The notes: a model not told the origin generated them from the sequence alone. A stretch of DNA of 64,000 nucleotides from Krasilnikovia cinnamomea (GCF_004217545.1 NZ_SHKY01000001.1:2232001-2296000), one strand, 5' to 3'. Numbered from the stretch's first letter, positions 54,630 through 64,000 are shown. Translations and numbers: made by a program.

Positions 54630-55004
54630 TCAGCCCGTGGTGGGCAGGTTCGCGGCGATGCGGGCGAACGCGGCGCGCACCTCGGCCGCCGTGGGCTCAC
54701 GCCGGAGCTCGAAGGAGGGATCCTCCTCCTCGGCGGGCGCGGAGTCGGGAGCCGATCGAGACAGCTCGATCTCGTCGCGGATGGCGTCCGCGTCGACCAG
54801 CGGCAGCAGCGGCTCCACGACCGCCAGCAGGTCCTCGTCGGCGACCACCGCCCGGGCCAGCGCGAGCGCATGCGGGCGCTCGTAGGGCCCGCAGACCACG
54901 GGCTCCCAGTCCTCCTCGTCACCGAGCGCCCCGATCGTGATGACCCATGGCAGGTCGGCCACCGGGGAGTCTTTCGGCAGGTCAAGCGTCACGAGAGTGC
55001 CCAC
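54630..55004 (-). CDS. Small soluble protein of unknown function
   Basis: 124 residues. The N-terminal half (LDLPKDSPVADLPWVITIGALGDEEDWEPVVCGPYERPHALALARAVV) has alternating strands and a helix; residues 75-100 are acidic; the last 25 form a helix. No recognised domain. GTG start at 55004, seven bases after the yihY stop, so it is probably co-transcribed with yihY. Confidence 0.65.
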   Translation of the reverse strand: MGTLVTLDLPKDSPVADLPWVITIGALGDEEDWEPVVCGPYERPHALALARAVVADEDLLAVVEPLLPLVDADAIRDEIELSRSAPDSAPAEEEDPSFELRREPTAAEVRAAFARIAANLPTTG

Positions 55005-55011
55005 GCGCCCA

Positions 55012-55932
55012 TCATTGCGGGCGGCGATGGCGAATCCAGGTATTTTGCCCTACCGGTGCATTTTTGTCCTCGGCGGCGAGGTCCACGACCCGCCCGTGCG
55101 GACTGGTCGCCGCCCAGGCCGCGCCGAACAGCAGCAGCTGGTTGAAGACGTACAGATAGACCAGCACCCCGACCGCGCTGGCGACCAGCCCGTACGCGGG
55201 ATTGCGCTGCACCAGCCGGACGAAGGTCTCCCCCACGGTGTTGAGCAGGGTGATGCCGATGCCCACCTGCAGCACCGGTGGGGCCATCCGCCGGGCGGTC
55301 ATGTGCAGCCTCGGCACCAGGGCCAGCAGGGCGGCCGCGAACACCATGTTCACCGCGACGGTCAGCAGCACCCCCGCGACCGACAGCGTCCGGGCGAAGC
55401 CGCCGTGCGCCAGCCATTCCAGCAACTGCTCCAGTCCGTACGCCGCGAGCTGGGAGGCGGCCAGCAGGACCAGGATGCCGGTCAGCACGGCCAGGTCGAG
55501 GACCTGCCGCAGGCCGACGTAGCCGGGCTGCTCGCGCAGGCGCCAGATGAGGCGCTGCGAGGAGCGGATCGCCTCCACCCAGGCGATGCCGGTGAAGGTC
55601 AGGCCGACGAGCCCGACGATGCCGACGGTACGGCCACTGTCGAGGATCTGCTGCAGGTCGACGAACGGCAGATTCTGTTCCAGGAAGTCGGTGACGATCG
55701 AGTACAGCTCCGAGTTCTTGCTCAGCAGCAGGCCGAACACCGAATAGCCGATGAGGAGCAACGCGAAGAGGGCGAAGAACCCGTAGTACGCGATGGCCGC
55801 GGCCAGCCTGCCCCCCTGCACGTCCCAGTAGCGCAGCAGCGCCCGGCACAGGTGGTCGAAGGTGCGCCAGCGGTGCCGTCCGGCCAGGATTCGCGACTCG
55901 GCCGCGCCGTACAGCCGGTCGATCGGGTTCAC
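55012..55932 (-). CDS. YihY/BrkB-family integral membrane protein
   Basis: 306 residues, six membrane segments. The family pattern is clear: GGRLAAAIAYYGFFALFALLLIGYSVFG near 40-68, GIAWVEAIRSSQRLIWR near 115, and VGVLVYLYVFNQLLLFGAAWAA near 260. The family was once called RNase BN, wrongly; the actual role is unsettled. GTG start at 55932 with TACGGT six bases upstream, probably leaderless. Confidence 0.88.
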   Translation of the reverse strand: MNPIDRLYGAAESRILAGRHRWRTFDHLCRALLRYWDVQGGRLAAAIAYYGFFALFALLLIGYSVFGLLLSKNSELYSIVTDFLEQNLPFVDLQQILDSGRTVGIVGLVGLTFTGIAWVEAIRSSQRLIWRLREQPGYVGLRQVLDLAVLTGILVLLAASQLAAYGLEQLLEWLAHGGFARTLSVAGVLLTVAVNMVFAAALLALVPRLHMTARRMAPPVLQVGIGITLLNTVGETFVRLVQRNPAYGLVASAVGVLVYLYVFNQLLLFGAAWAATSPHGRVVDLAAEDKNAPVGQNTWIRHRRPQ

Positions 55933-55938
55933 GGGCCG

Positions 55939-55944
55939 ACCGTA
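55939..55944 (-). promoter_or_regulatory. TACGGT -10 element of yihY
   Basis: Minus-strand TACGGT six bases before the GTG of yihY, with no ribosome site between. Confidence 0.4.
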
Positions 55945-55954
55945 CCCGGCGGTC

Positions 55955-56530
55955 TCATGCGCCGAGGGGGAAGTCGCGCCGGGGGCGCCACGGCCCCTCG
56001 CCGTCGTGCGAGAACAGGGTGAACGCGGGCACCTCGAAGCGCGCCGAGAACCCGGCGAGATCCTCGAACACCGCGTCCAGCGCCGGGGCCGGGACGTCCT
56101 GCGCGACGGTCACGTGCGGGTGGTACGGGAACCGGGCATCGCGGTGCACCCCGTCGGCGGCGGCGATGGCCTCCGCCAGCAGCTCGCACTCGCTGATGCC
56201 GACCGCCAGGGTCACGAAGACCACCTCGGTGATCGGCCGGAACGTACCCGTGCCGCGCAGGTGGATGGTGAACGGCTGCTGCCCCGCGGCCACGGCCTCC
56301 AGATGCTTCTCGATCCCCGCCAGGGCATCCGTGGCCACCTCGGTGGGCCCCAGCAGGGTCACGTGCGCCGGGGTGTACGCCGCCTGCGGGTCACCGGCCT
56401 GTGCCCGGCGCCGGGTCAGGGCGTCCCCCCACGGCTGCGGGATGTCGATCGCGACGCCGATGCGGGTCGTCGCGGCACCCACGCCGCCCGCCGCCGGACC
56501 CGGCCTCGCGGCGCTGTCGTCGCCGGTCAC
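55955..56530 (-). CDS. 2'-5' RNA ligase/2H phosphoesterase-like protein
   Basis: 191 residues of the 2H phosphoesterase fold, with the two HxT motifs in PAHVTLLGP near residue 54 and YHPHVTVAQDV near 137. Related proteins hydrolyse cyclic phosphates or ligate 2'-5' bonds. The first 20 residues are variable. GTG 56530 is taken as start, five bases after the trpS stop, so it is co-transcribed with trpS. Confidence 0.8.
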   Translation of the reverse strand: MTGDDSAARPGPAAGGVGAATTRIGVAIDIPQPWGDALTRRRAQAGDPQAAYTPAHVTLLGPTEVATDALAGIEKHLEAVAAGQQPFTIHLRGTGTFRPITEVVFVTLAVGISECELLAEAIAAADGVHRDARFPYHPHVTVAQDVPAPALDAVFEDLAGFSARFEVPAFTLFSHDGEGPWRPRRDFPLGA

Positions 56531-56535
56531 CGGTG

Positions 56536-57670
<1,135 letters not shown>

Positions 57671-57737
57671 GCATCCGGGCCGCCCGGCGGCCTGCCTACC
57701 CTGACCGGTAGGACCGTCGCAACGGAGAGGCCACGCC

Positions 57738-58718
57738 GTGAAACTGCTCGTCACCGGGGGCGCCGGCTACATCGGCAGCATCACCACCCGCCTGCTGCTC
57801 GACGCCGGGCACGAGGTCGTCGTCCTGGACAATCTCAGCACCGGCTTCCCGGAGGCCGTCGCACCCGGTGTGACACTCGTGGACGCCGACATCCGCGACG
57901 CGGGCCGGGTGCTGACCCCGGCGGCGGGCTTCGACGCGGTGCTGCACTTCGCCGGGCTCATCGCCGCGGGCGAGTCGATGGCCCGCCCGGAGCTGTACTG
58001 GGACCACAACGTCATCCGGTCGCTGGCCCTGCTGGACGCGGTCCGCGCCGCCCGGGTGCCCCGGTTCGTCTTCTCCTCCACCGCCGCGGTCTACGGCAAC
58101 CCCACCGAGCTGCCCATCACCGAATCCGCCGTCAAGGCCCCCACCAGCACGTACGGCGCCACGAAGCTGACCTTCGACCACGCGTTGACCTCGGAGGCGT
58201 TCGCCCACGGCCTCGCCGCGGTGTCCCTGCGCTACTTCAACGTGGCCGGCGCGTACCTGCGCCCCGACGGCACCGCGGTCGGCGAACGGCACGACCCCGA
58301 GACCCACCTCATCCCCATCGCCCTGCAGGTGGCCGCCGGCAAGCGCGACAAGCTGCAGCTGTTCGGCGACGACTACCCGACCCCGGACGGCACCTGCGTG
58401 CGCGACTACATCCACGTCGAGGACCTGGCCCGCGCCCACCTGCTGGCGCTCGACGCGGCCACCCCGAGCGAGCACCGCATCTTCAACCTCGGCAACGGCA
58501 ACGGCTTCTCCAACCGCCAGGTCGTCGAGGCGGTCCGCGAGGTCACCGGCGTCGACCTGCCGGTGGAGATCGCGCCCCGGCGCAGCGGCGACCCGGCCGC
58601 GCTGGTCGCCTCGTCCGCGAAGGCCCGCTCCGAACTGGGCTGGGTCCCCGAGAAGGACACCCTGCAAGCCATGATCTCCGACGCCTGGGAGTTCTACCAC
58701 GGCCACGTCGCGCGATGA
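57738..58718 (+). CDS. galE: UDP-glucose 4-epimerase (second of two)
   Basis: 326 residues. GGAGYIGSITTRLLLDAGH at residues 7-25, VVLDNLSTG near 30, FSSTAAVYGNP near 113 with the catalytic Ser/Thr, TYGATK near 140, RYFNVAGAY, and DGTCVRDYIHVEDLARAH near 217 are standard GalE features. GTG start with GGAGAGG upstream. Its stop overlaps galK (ATGA), so this copy serves the Leloir pathway. No galT follows; it must be elsewhere. Confidence 0.93.
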   Translation: MKLLVTGGAGYIGSITTRLLLDAGHEVVVLDNLSTGFPEAVAPGVTLVDADIRDAGRVLTPAAGFDAVLHFAGLIAAGESMARPELYWDHNVIRSLALLDAVRAARVPRFVFSSTAAVYGNPTELPITESAVKAPTSTYGATKLTFDHALTSEAFAHGLAAVSLRYFNVAGAYLRPDGTAVGERHDPETHLIPIALQVAAGKRDKLQLFGDDYPTPDGTCVRDYIHVEDLARAHLLALDAATPSEHRIFNLGNGNGFSNRQVVEAVREVTGVDLPVEIAPRRSGDPAALVASSAKARSELGWVPEKDTLQAMISDAWEFYHGHVAR

Positions 58719-59872
58719 CCGCCTCCGACGTGGCGGCGCGGGCCGCGGCCAGCTTCACCGAAACGTACGGCGCCGCACCGGCCGGGCTGTGGGCCGCGCC
58801 GGGGCGGGTCAACCTGATCGGCGAGCACACCGACTACAACGACGGATTCGTGCTGCCGTTCGCCCTGCCGCAGCGGGTCGTGGTGGCCGCCGCCGCGGCC
58901 GAATCCGGCTGGCAGGTCCGCTCCGATCTCGCGCCCGAGCCGGTGACGTTCGGCGAGCCCGAGGTGGCCGGGCCGGGCGTGCTCGACGGCTGGGCCGCGT
59001 ACGTGGCCGGGGTCGTGTGGGCGCTGCGCGACGCGGGCCTGCCGGTGCCACCCGCGCGGCTGGCGCTGGCCTCCGACGTGCCGGTCGGCGCGGGGCTCTC
59101 CTCCTCGGCCGCCCTGGAGTCCGCGGTGCTCACCGCGCTGGTCGAGCTGGGCGGCCTGGACCTGCCCGTACCCCGGCGTCCGGCGCTGGCGCAGCGCGCC
59201 GAGAACGGGTATGTGGGCGCGCCCACCGGGATCATGGACCAGGCCGCGTCGATCCGCTGCCGGGAAGGGCACGCGCTGTTCCTGGACTGCCGCACCCAGG
59301 CGGTGCGGCAGATCCCGTTCGACGTGGCGGCGCACGGGCTGGCCGTGCTGATCGTCGACAGCAACGCGCCGCACCGGCACGTCGACGGCGAGTACGGCGC
59401 CCGCCGCAAGTCGTGCGAGGCGGCCGCACAACGACTCGGCGTCGCCGCGCTGCGCGACGTCGCCACCGCCGACCTGGGCATGGCGCTGCACCAGTTGGAC
59501 GACGAGGTGCTGCGCCGCCGGGCGCGGCATGTGGTTACCGAGAACCAGCGGGTCCTCGACACCGTCGCGCACCTGGACGCCGGGCGGATCCGGGAGATCG
59601 GGCCGCTGCTGAGCGCCTCCCACGCCTCGATGCGCGACGACTTCGAGATCACCGTGCCGGAGGTCGACGTGGCGGTCGAGGCGGCGCTGGCCGCCGGGGC
59701 GTACGGCGCCCGGATGACCGGTGGCGGGTTCGGCGGGTGCGTCCTGACCCTGGTCGACGCCGGGCGGGCCGAGGCGACGGCCGCGGCGGTCGAGGCGGCG
59801 TACGCGGCGCACGGATTCGCAGCCCCCACCGCCTGGGTGGTGACCCCGGGTCCCGGAGCCGCCCGACTGTGA
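58715..59872 (+). CDS. galK: Galactokinase
   Basis: 385 residues, GHMP kinase. PGRVNLIGEHTDYNDGFVLP near residues 29-48 is the galactokinase signature; VPVGAGLSSSAALESAVL near 117 is the ATP loop; GYVGAPTGIMDQAAS near 165 and TGGGFGGCVLTLV near 337 complete the set. Phosphorylates galactose to galactose-1-phosphate. Translationally coupled to galE. Confidence 0.95.
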   Translation: MTASDVAARAAASFTETYGAAPAGLWAAPGRVNLIGEHTDYNDGFVLPFALPQRVVVAAAAAESGWQVRSDLAPEPVTFGEPEVAGPGVLDGWAAYVAGVVWALRDAGLPVPPARLALASDVPVGAGLSSSAALESAVLTALVELGGLDLPVPRRPALAQRAENGYVGAPTGIMDQAASIRCREGHALFLDCRTQAVRQIPFDVAAHGLAVLIVDSNAPHRHVDGEYGARRKSCEAAAQRLGVAALRDVATADLGMALHQLDDEVLRRRARHVVTENQRVLDTVAHLDAGRIREIGPLLSASHASMRDDFEITVPEVDVAVEAALAAGAYGARMTGGGFGGCVLTLVDAGRAEATAAAVEAAYAAHGFAAPTAWVVTPGPGAARL

Positions 59873-59883
59873 CGCTTCGGCCG

Positions 59884-59924
59884 CCCCGTAGTGGGGTATG
59901 CCGCAGGCATGACCTACGCCTGCG
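59884..59924 (+). terminator. Possible terminator or operator after galK
   Basis: Two small inverted repeats: CCCC-n5-GGGG at 59884-59896 and CGCAGGC/GCCTGCG with a 9-base loop (59902-59908, 59918-59924). They begin 11 bases after the galK stop. The stems are short and there is no T run. Confidence 0.3.
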
Positions 59925-60065
59925 ACGAGCTGGTGACCCACCATGACGACGAATCACCGGAGGCGCGGTGACACCCCCGGCCGGGGGAGAGACCGCTCTC
60001 CGCCACGGAAGTGCGAGATAGGCTACGCGGGACGCTGCGGCCCGCCTGCACCTGCGAGGACCAGC

Positions 60066-60896
60066 ATGGGAATCGATCCACCATTCCTGTGGCCGGACCA
60101 CCCACGCCCTGAGGATGGAGTCCGGATCCGGTACGACACCGCCGGCGCGGTGGCGCTGCTGGCGGTCCACGGCGAGTGGAACGCCACCCTGTGCACCGAC
60201 GTCTCCGGCGCGCTGCGCCGCATGTTCGCCCAGCAGACCGCCGGGCTCATCATCGACCTGTCACACCTCGACGACCCGCGCGCGGACAGCGCACCGGTCT
60301 GGATGGGCGTACGCAGCCTCGCCTCGCGGCTGCAGCCGCCGGTGCAGCTGGCCCTGTGCGTGTCGCCCGAGCAGATCCTCGCCGACCGGCTGCAGCGGTT
60401 CGGGGCGGGGCGTTTCCTGCCGGTCTACGCCACGGTCGACCAGGCGCAGGTGGCGATCACCGGCCGATTGCCGAGCACCGACCGGATGCGCGTGCGGCTG
60501 TGCCCGGACGCGAACGCCCCCGCCCACGCCCGCCGCCTGGTCGAGGACGCGTGCCGCTGCTGGCGCCTGACCACCCTGCGCCAGCCCGCCCGCCTCGTCG
60601 TCTCCGAACTGGTCAACAACGCGGTCCAGCACGCCGGCACCACCATCACCGTGACGGTGTCGCGCCGGGTGTCCGGGCTGCACGTGGCCGTCCAGGACCT
60701 CTGCACGGACATGCCGCAGCTCGCCCCACCCGCCCAGATACCCGGCCAGCGGACGCCCGAGCACGGCCTGGGCCTGCGCCTGGTGCACGCCACCGCGCTC
60801 GCCTGGGGCGCGGTGCCCACCCGGGACGGCAAGGTCGTCTGGGGCGCCGTACGCAGACCCCTGACCGCCCGCCGGCGCCTTACGCCGCCTCGATGA
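60066..60896 (+). CDS. STAS-like domain fused to an RsbW-type ATPase domain
   Basis: 276 residues. Residues 15-125 look like a STAS (anti-anti-sigma) domain: ALLAVHGEWNATLCTDVSGALRRMF, LIIDLSHLDDPRADSAPVWMGVRSL. Residues 140-265 are a GHKL/HATPase of the anti-sigma kinase type: LVEDACRCWRLTTLRQPARLVVSELVNNAVQHAG (N-box near 190) and TPEHGLGLRLVHATALAWG (G-box near 245). It may be a self-contained partner switch or a phosphorylation-independent regulator. GAGG precedes ATG 60066; TAGGCT at 60018-60023 is a possible -10. Its 3' end overlaps the convergent cysN gene by 17 bases. Confidence 0.8.
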   Translation: MGIDPPFLWPDHPRPEDGVRIRYDTAGAVALLAVHGEWNATLCTDVSGALRRMFAQQTAGLIIDLSHLDDPRADSAPVWMGVRSLASRLQPPVQLALCVSPEQILADRLQRFGAGRFLPVYATVDQAQVAITGRLPSTDRMRVRLCPDANAPAHARRLVEDACRCWRLTTLRQPARLVVSELVNNAVQHAGTTITVTVSRRVSGLHVAVQDLCTDMPQLAPPAQIPGQRTPEHGLGLRLVHATALAWGAVPTRDGKVVWGAVRRPLTARRRLTPPR

Positions 60897-62178
60897 TCAT
60901 CCCCGCGCCGACCGTACGGTTGGTCGTCTCGTCGATGAGGATGAAGCCGCCCGTGGTGCGGTTGCGGCGGTACTCGTCGGCCAGCAGCGGCACCGTGGTG
61001 CGCAGCCGGACCCGGCCGATCTCGTTGAGCGCCAGCCCGTCCGCGGCCTCGTCGCGGTGCAGCGTGTTGACGTCCAGCCGGTACTGCAGGCCCCGGACGA
61101 CCGCCCGGGCGCTGCGGGTGGTGTGCTTGATGGCGTACTTGCCGCCGACCCGCAGGGGGGCGGTCTCGTCCATCCAGCAGACCATCGCCTCGATGTCCTG
61201 CGCCGGCTTCGGCGCATTGTGCGGGCGGCAGATCATGTCGCCGCGCGAGATGTCGATCTCGTCGGCGAGCCGGATCGTCACCGACATCGGCGGGAACGCC
61301 TCGTCCACCGGCCCGTCGGCGGTGTCGATGCCCGCGATCGTGCTGGTCAGCCCGGACGGCAGCACCATCACCTCGTCGCCCGGCTTGAGCACGCCGCTGG
61401 CCACCTGCCCGGCGTAGCCGCGGTAGTCGGTGACCGTCGTGGACTGCGGGCGGATCACGTACTGCACCGGGAAACGCACGTCGACCAGGTTGCGGTCGCT
61501 GGCGATGTGCACGTGCTCCAGGTGGTGCAGCAGCGACGTGCCGTCGTACCAGGGCGAGTTCTCCGAGCGGGAGGCGATGTTGTCGCCGTTGAGCGCGGAG
61601 ATCGGGATGACCGTGAGGTCCGGGACGTCGAGCTTGGCCGCGAACGACGTGAACTCGTCGCGGATCTTCTCGTACACCGCCTGGTCCCAGTCGACCAGGT
61701 CCATCTTGTTGACGCACAGCACCAGGTGCGGCACCCGCAGCAGCGAGCAGAGGAACGCGTGCCGCCGCGACTGCTCGACGATGCCCTTGCGGGCGTCGAC
61801 CAGGATCAGCGCCAGGTCCGCTGTGGACGCCCCGGTGACCATGTTCCGGGTGTACTGGATGTGCCCCGGGGTGTCCGCGATGATGAACTTGCGCCGCGGC
61901 GTCGCGAAGTACCGGTACGCCACGTCGATCGTGATGCCCTGCTCCCGCTCGGCCCGGAGGCCGTCGGTGAGCAGCGCCAGGTTCGTGTACTCGTCACCGC
62001 GGGCGGCGCTGACCGCCTCGACCGCCTCGAGCTGGTCGGAGAAGAGCGACTTGGTGTCGTACAGCAGCCGCCCGATCAGGGTGGACTTGCCATCATCCAC
62101 GCTGCCCGCCGTGGCGAACCGCAACAGGTCCATGTTCCGGGCCGCGGCCGTGTCGGATTCCAGCACTGCCTGGCTCAT
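60880..62178 (-). CDS. cysN: Sulfate adenylyltransferase, GTPase subunit
   Basis: 432 residues, EF-Tu-like GTPase that drives APS formation by CysD. G1 AGSVDDGKSTLIGRLL near 25, EREQGITIDVAYRYF near 78, G3 ADTPGHIQYTRNM near 98, G4 CVNKMDLVDWD near 152, G5 ISALNGDNI. The length shows that no APS kinase (CysC) domain is fused at the C-terminus. Its ATG overlaps the cysD stop by one base (TGATG). Confidence 0.95.
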   Translation of the reverse strand: MSQAVLESDTAAARNMDLLRFATAGSVDDGKSTLIGRLLYDTKSLFSDQLEAVEAVSAARGDEYTNLALLTDGLRAEREQGITIDVAYRYFATPRRKFIIADTPGHIQYTRNMVTGASTADLALILVDARKGIVEQSRRHAFLCSLLRVPHLVLCVNKMDLVDWDQAVYEKIRDEFTSFAAKLDVPDLTVIPISALNGDNIASRSENSPWYDGTSLLHHLEHVHIASDRNLVDVRFPVQYVIRPQSTTVTDYRGYAGQVASGVLKPGDEVMVLPSGLTSTIAGIDTADGPVDEAFPPMSVTIRLADEIDISRGDMICRPHNAPKPAQDIEAMVCWMDETAPLRVGGKYAIKHTTRSARAVVRGLQYRLDVNTLHRDEAADGLALNEIGRVRLRTTVPLLADEYRRNRTTGGFILIDETTNRTVGAGMIIEAA

Positions 62179-63089
62179 CAGAAGTACCCTTCCCGCTTGC
62201 GGTCTTCCATCGCCGCCTCGCTGACCTTGTCGTCACCCCGGGTCGCGCCGCGCTCGGTGATCCGGGTGGCGGCGACCTCCTCGATGACCTTCTCCACCGT
62301 GTCGGCGTCCGAACGGACCGCCGCGGTCTGCGACGCGTCGCCGACCGTGCGGTAGCGCACCCGCTGCACCGACGGGGTCTCCCCCGCCCGGGGCCGGATG
62401 AACTCGTTCACGGCGTAGATCATCCCGTCGCGCTCGATGACCTCCCGGTCGTGCGCGTAGTAGATGCTCGGCAGCGGGATCTCTTCCTTGGCGATGTAGT
62501 GCCACACGTCCAGCTCGGTCCAGTTGGACAGCGGGAAGACCCGGATCGACTCGCCCGGGTGGTGCCGGCCGTTGTACAGCGCCCACAATTCGGGACGCTG
62601 GTTCTTCGGATCCCACTGGCCGAACTCGTCACGGAAGCTGAACATCCGCTCCTTGGCGCGGGCCTTCTCCTCGTCGCGGCGGGCCCCGCCGAACAGCGCG
62701 TCGAAGCGGTACTTCTCCACCGCCGCCAGCAGCACCGGTGTCTGGATCCGGTTGCGGGTGCCGTCGGGCAGCTCGCGTACCAGGCCGGAGTCGATCGCCT
62801 CCTGCACGCTGGCGACCACCAGGTTGAGCCCCAGCTCCGCCACCCGGGCGTCGCGGTACGCCATCACCTCGGCGAAGTTGTGACCCGTGTCGACGTGCAT
62901 GACCGGGAACGGGATGCGCGCGGGGGCGAACGCCTTCTCCGCCAGCCGCAACATCACGATCGAGTCCTTGCCACCCGAGAAGAGCAGCACGGGGCGCTCG
63001 AACTCGGCCATGACCTCCCGCATGACGAAGATGCTCTCGGCTTCGAGAGCATCCAGATGCGAGACGCGGTAGGGCATCGTCTGGCTCAT
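62178..63089 (-). CDS. cysD: Sulfate adenylyltransferase, catalytic subunit
   Basis: 303 residues, PP-loop adenylyltransferase. LLFSGGKDSIVMLRLAEKAF near 35-54 is the ATP loop; PVMHVDTGHNFAEVM near 62, FGGARRDEEKARAKERMFSFRD near 130-152, and WTELDVWHYIAKEEIPLPSIYYAH near 185 are conserved CysD blocks. Makes APS from sulfate and ATP with CysN. Start ATG 63089, 45 bases after the cysQ stop. Confidence 0.95.
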   Translation of the reverse strand: MSQTMPYRVSHLDALEAESIFVMREVMAEFERPVLLFSGGKDSIVMLRLAEKAFAPARIPFPVMHVDTGHNFAEVMAYRDARVAELGLNLVVASVQEAIDSGLVRELPDGTRNRIQTPVLLAAVEKYRFDALFGGARRDEEKARAKERMFSFRDEFGQWDPKNQRPELWALYNGRHHPGESIRVFPLSNWTELDVWHYIAKEEIPLPSIYYAHDREVIERDGMIYAVNEFIRPRAGETPSVQRVRYRTVGDASQTAAVRSDADTVEKVIEEVAATRITERGATRGDDKVSEAAMEDRKREGYF

Positions 63090-63134
63090 GAGCGTGGTCC
63101 CCAGACCTTTCGGGTCGAGCGGTGAAGAGTCAGG

Positions 63135-64000
63135 TTACGGGAGGTGACGCTGCAGCGCTGCAAGCAACCGAGGAGCGAGATCCTTACGACAGACCACCAG
63201 ATCTGGCAACTTCGGGTCGGCCTGGTTGTATTTCAACTCACTGCCGTCGATACGGGAAGCATGCAGACCAGTGGCCGACGCCACAGCGACCGGCGCGGCG
63301 CTGTCCCACTCGTACTGCCCGCCCGCGTGGACGTACGCGTCGGCGTCCCCACTGATCACGGCGGCGATCTTCACTCCCGCTGACCCCATGGGCACCAGCT
63401 CCGCGCCGATGTCCTCGGCCAGCGCGGTGACGAACGCGGGCGGCCTGGTCCGGCTGGCCGCGATCCGGATCGCCCCGCCGGTCGCCGCGGACAGCGGCAT
63501 CGGCGGGTACGCGGGCGGGGAGTCCGTGGCCACCGTCCGGTGCTGGGCGGGCATCGCCACCGCACCGGCCGCCAGCCGGAACGGGCTGGAGCTGTCCGCG
63601 GTCCAGAGGGCGACGTGCACCGCCCAGTCCGCCCGGCCCTGCTCGGAGAACTCCCGGGTGCCGTCGAGCGGGTCGACGATCCACACCCGGGAGGCGCCCA
63701 GCCGCTCGGGGCGCAGCACGGCGTGCTCGCCGTCCTGCCACGCGACGCGGGCGTGCTCGTCCTCCTCCGACAGCACCGCGTCGGCGGGGCGCCAGCGGGC
63801 CAGCTCCGTACGCAGCAGATCGTGGGCGGCGCGGTCACCGGCCGCCTTGAGGGCCTTCGGGTCGGCGTACCCGAGTTCCTCGCGGACGGCGAGCAGCGCC
63901 TGCCCGGCGCGGTCCGCCAGCCAGCGCGCGAACGCCGCGTCGATGACCGGCGGGGTGCCAACGTCGCCACCGTCACGTTGTCCCGCGATGCGGGACTGGT
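63135..64000 (-). CDS. cysQ: 3'(2'),5'-bisphosphate nucleotidase, 5' partial
   Basis: About 288 residues are present; the frame is open to the window edge, so the N-terminus lies outside. Mg/Li-sensitive phosphatase of the inositol monophosphatase superfamily: AFARWLADRAGQALL near the visible start, VLSEEDE with metal Glu residues, WIVDPLDGTREFSEQG (the DPLDGT metal motif) and EWDSAAPVAVASATG (the WDxAAP motif). Converts PAP to AMP. It heads the cysQ-cysD-cysN run, implying PAPS is made here. Confidence 0.92.
   Translation of the reverse strand, partial: QSRIAGQRDGGDVGTPPVIDAAFARWLADRAGQALLAVREELGYADPKALKAAGDRAAHDLLRTELARWRPADAVLSEEDEHARVAWQDGEHAVLRPERLGASRVWIVDPLDGTREFSEQGRADWAVHVALWTADSSSPFRLAAGAVAMPAQHRTVATDSPPAYPPMPLSAATGGAIRIAASRTRPPAFVTALAEDIGAELVPMGSAGVKIAAVISGDADAYVHAGGQYEWDSAAPVAVASATGLHASRIDGSELKYNQADPKLPDLVVCRKDLAPRLLAALQRHLP

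Overview
The window is high-GC (codon third positions almost always G or C, frequent GTG and TTG starts, purine-rich Shine-Dalgarno sites) and reads as a chromosomal segment of a filamentous actinomycete. The gene content points to the Micromonosporaceae (Actinoplanes/Micromonospora type): an LpdA-type quinone reductase, a conservon, a GPP34 protein, SCO4848 and SCO6745 family proteins, and a Bmp-type nucleoside ABC transporter beside cdd, deoA and add. The family assignment is inference. I see no rRNA, tRNA, CRISPR array, prophage or intact insertion sequence.

Layout. 1-13 kb: 3' part of a biotin-dependent carboxylase alpha chain, a frameshifted PAS sensor kinase, a 950-base stretch with no credible gene, a DedA protein, LpdA, a gamma-glutamylcyclotransferase-like protein, a four-gene set on the minus strand (MBL hydrolase, coiled-coil protein, SCO6745-family protein, double GNAT), a DUF4349 lipoprotein and an M20 amidohydrolase. 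13-19 kb: B12-dependent acyl-CoA mutase large subunit, a membrane Ser/Thr kinase and a PGM2-type phosphosugar mutase. 18.8-29.7 kb: a cell-envelope glycan locus with a GPP34 (GOLPH3-like) protein, two very large fusions of a GT2 glycosyltransferase with a CDP-glycerol glycerophosphotransferase-like domain, galE, a GT4 glycosyltransferase, a Nudix hydrolase and a methyltransferase. 29.8-33.8 kb: upp, deoC and two overlapping aldehyde dehydrogenase genes. 33.9-43.4 kb: two poorly characterised proteins, an arylamine N-acetyltransferase and a full cvnA-B-C-D conservon. 43.9-54.1 kb: nucleoside uptake and salvage (add, deoA, cdd, two permeases, ABC ATPase, Bmp lipoprotein) with an RlmA-like methyltransferase and a DUF4272 protein. 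54.3-64 kb: small membrane and hypothetical proteins, YihY, 2'-5' RNA ligase-like protein, trpS, galE-galK, a STAS-HATPase fusion and cysQ-cysD-cysN.

How the genes fit together. Imported deoxynucleosides can be deaminated (Cdd, Add) and phosphorolysed (DeoA). Deoxyribose-1-phosphate could be isomerised by the PGM2-type mutase, cleaved by DeoC to acetaldehyde and glyceraldehyde-3-phosphate, and the acetaldehyde oxidised by the adjacent aldehyde dehydrogenase; uracil is recovered by Upp. galE/galK and the second galE supply UDP-sugars, plausibly for the envelope locus. CysD/CysN activate sulfate and CysQ removes PAP.

Most notable observations: a bacterial GOLPH3-like protein directly downstream of a giant glycosyltransferase; a glycerophosphotransferase domain that has lost a key His beside a paralogue that keeps it; a conservon kinase and a nearby IS110-like protein sharing the same C-terminal tail; eight genes with a TANNNT hexamer placed 6-7 nt before the start codon (leaderless transcription); and short tandem repeats at three convergent gene junctions.
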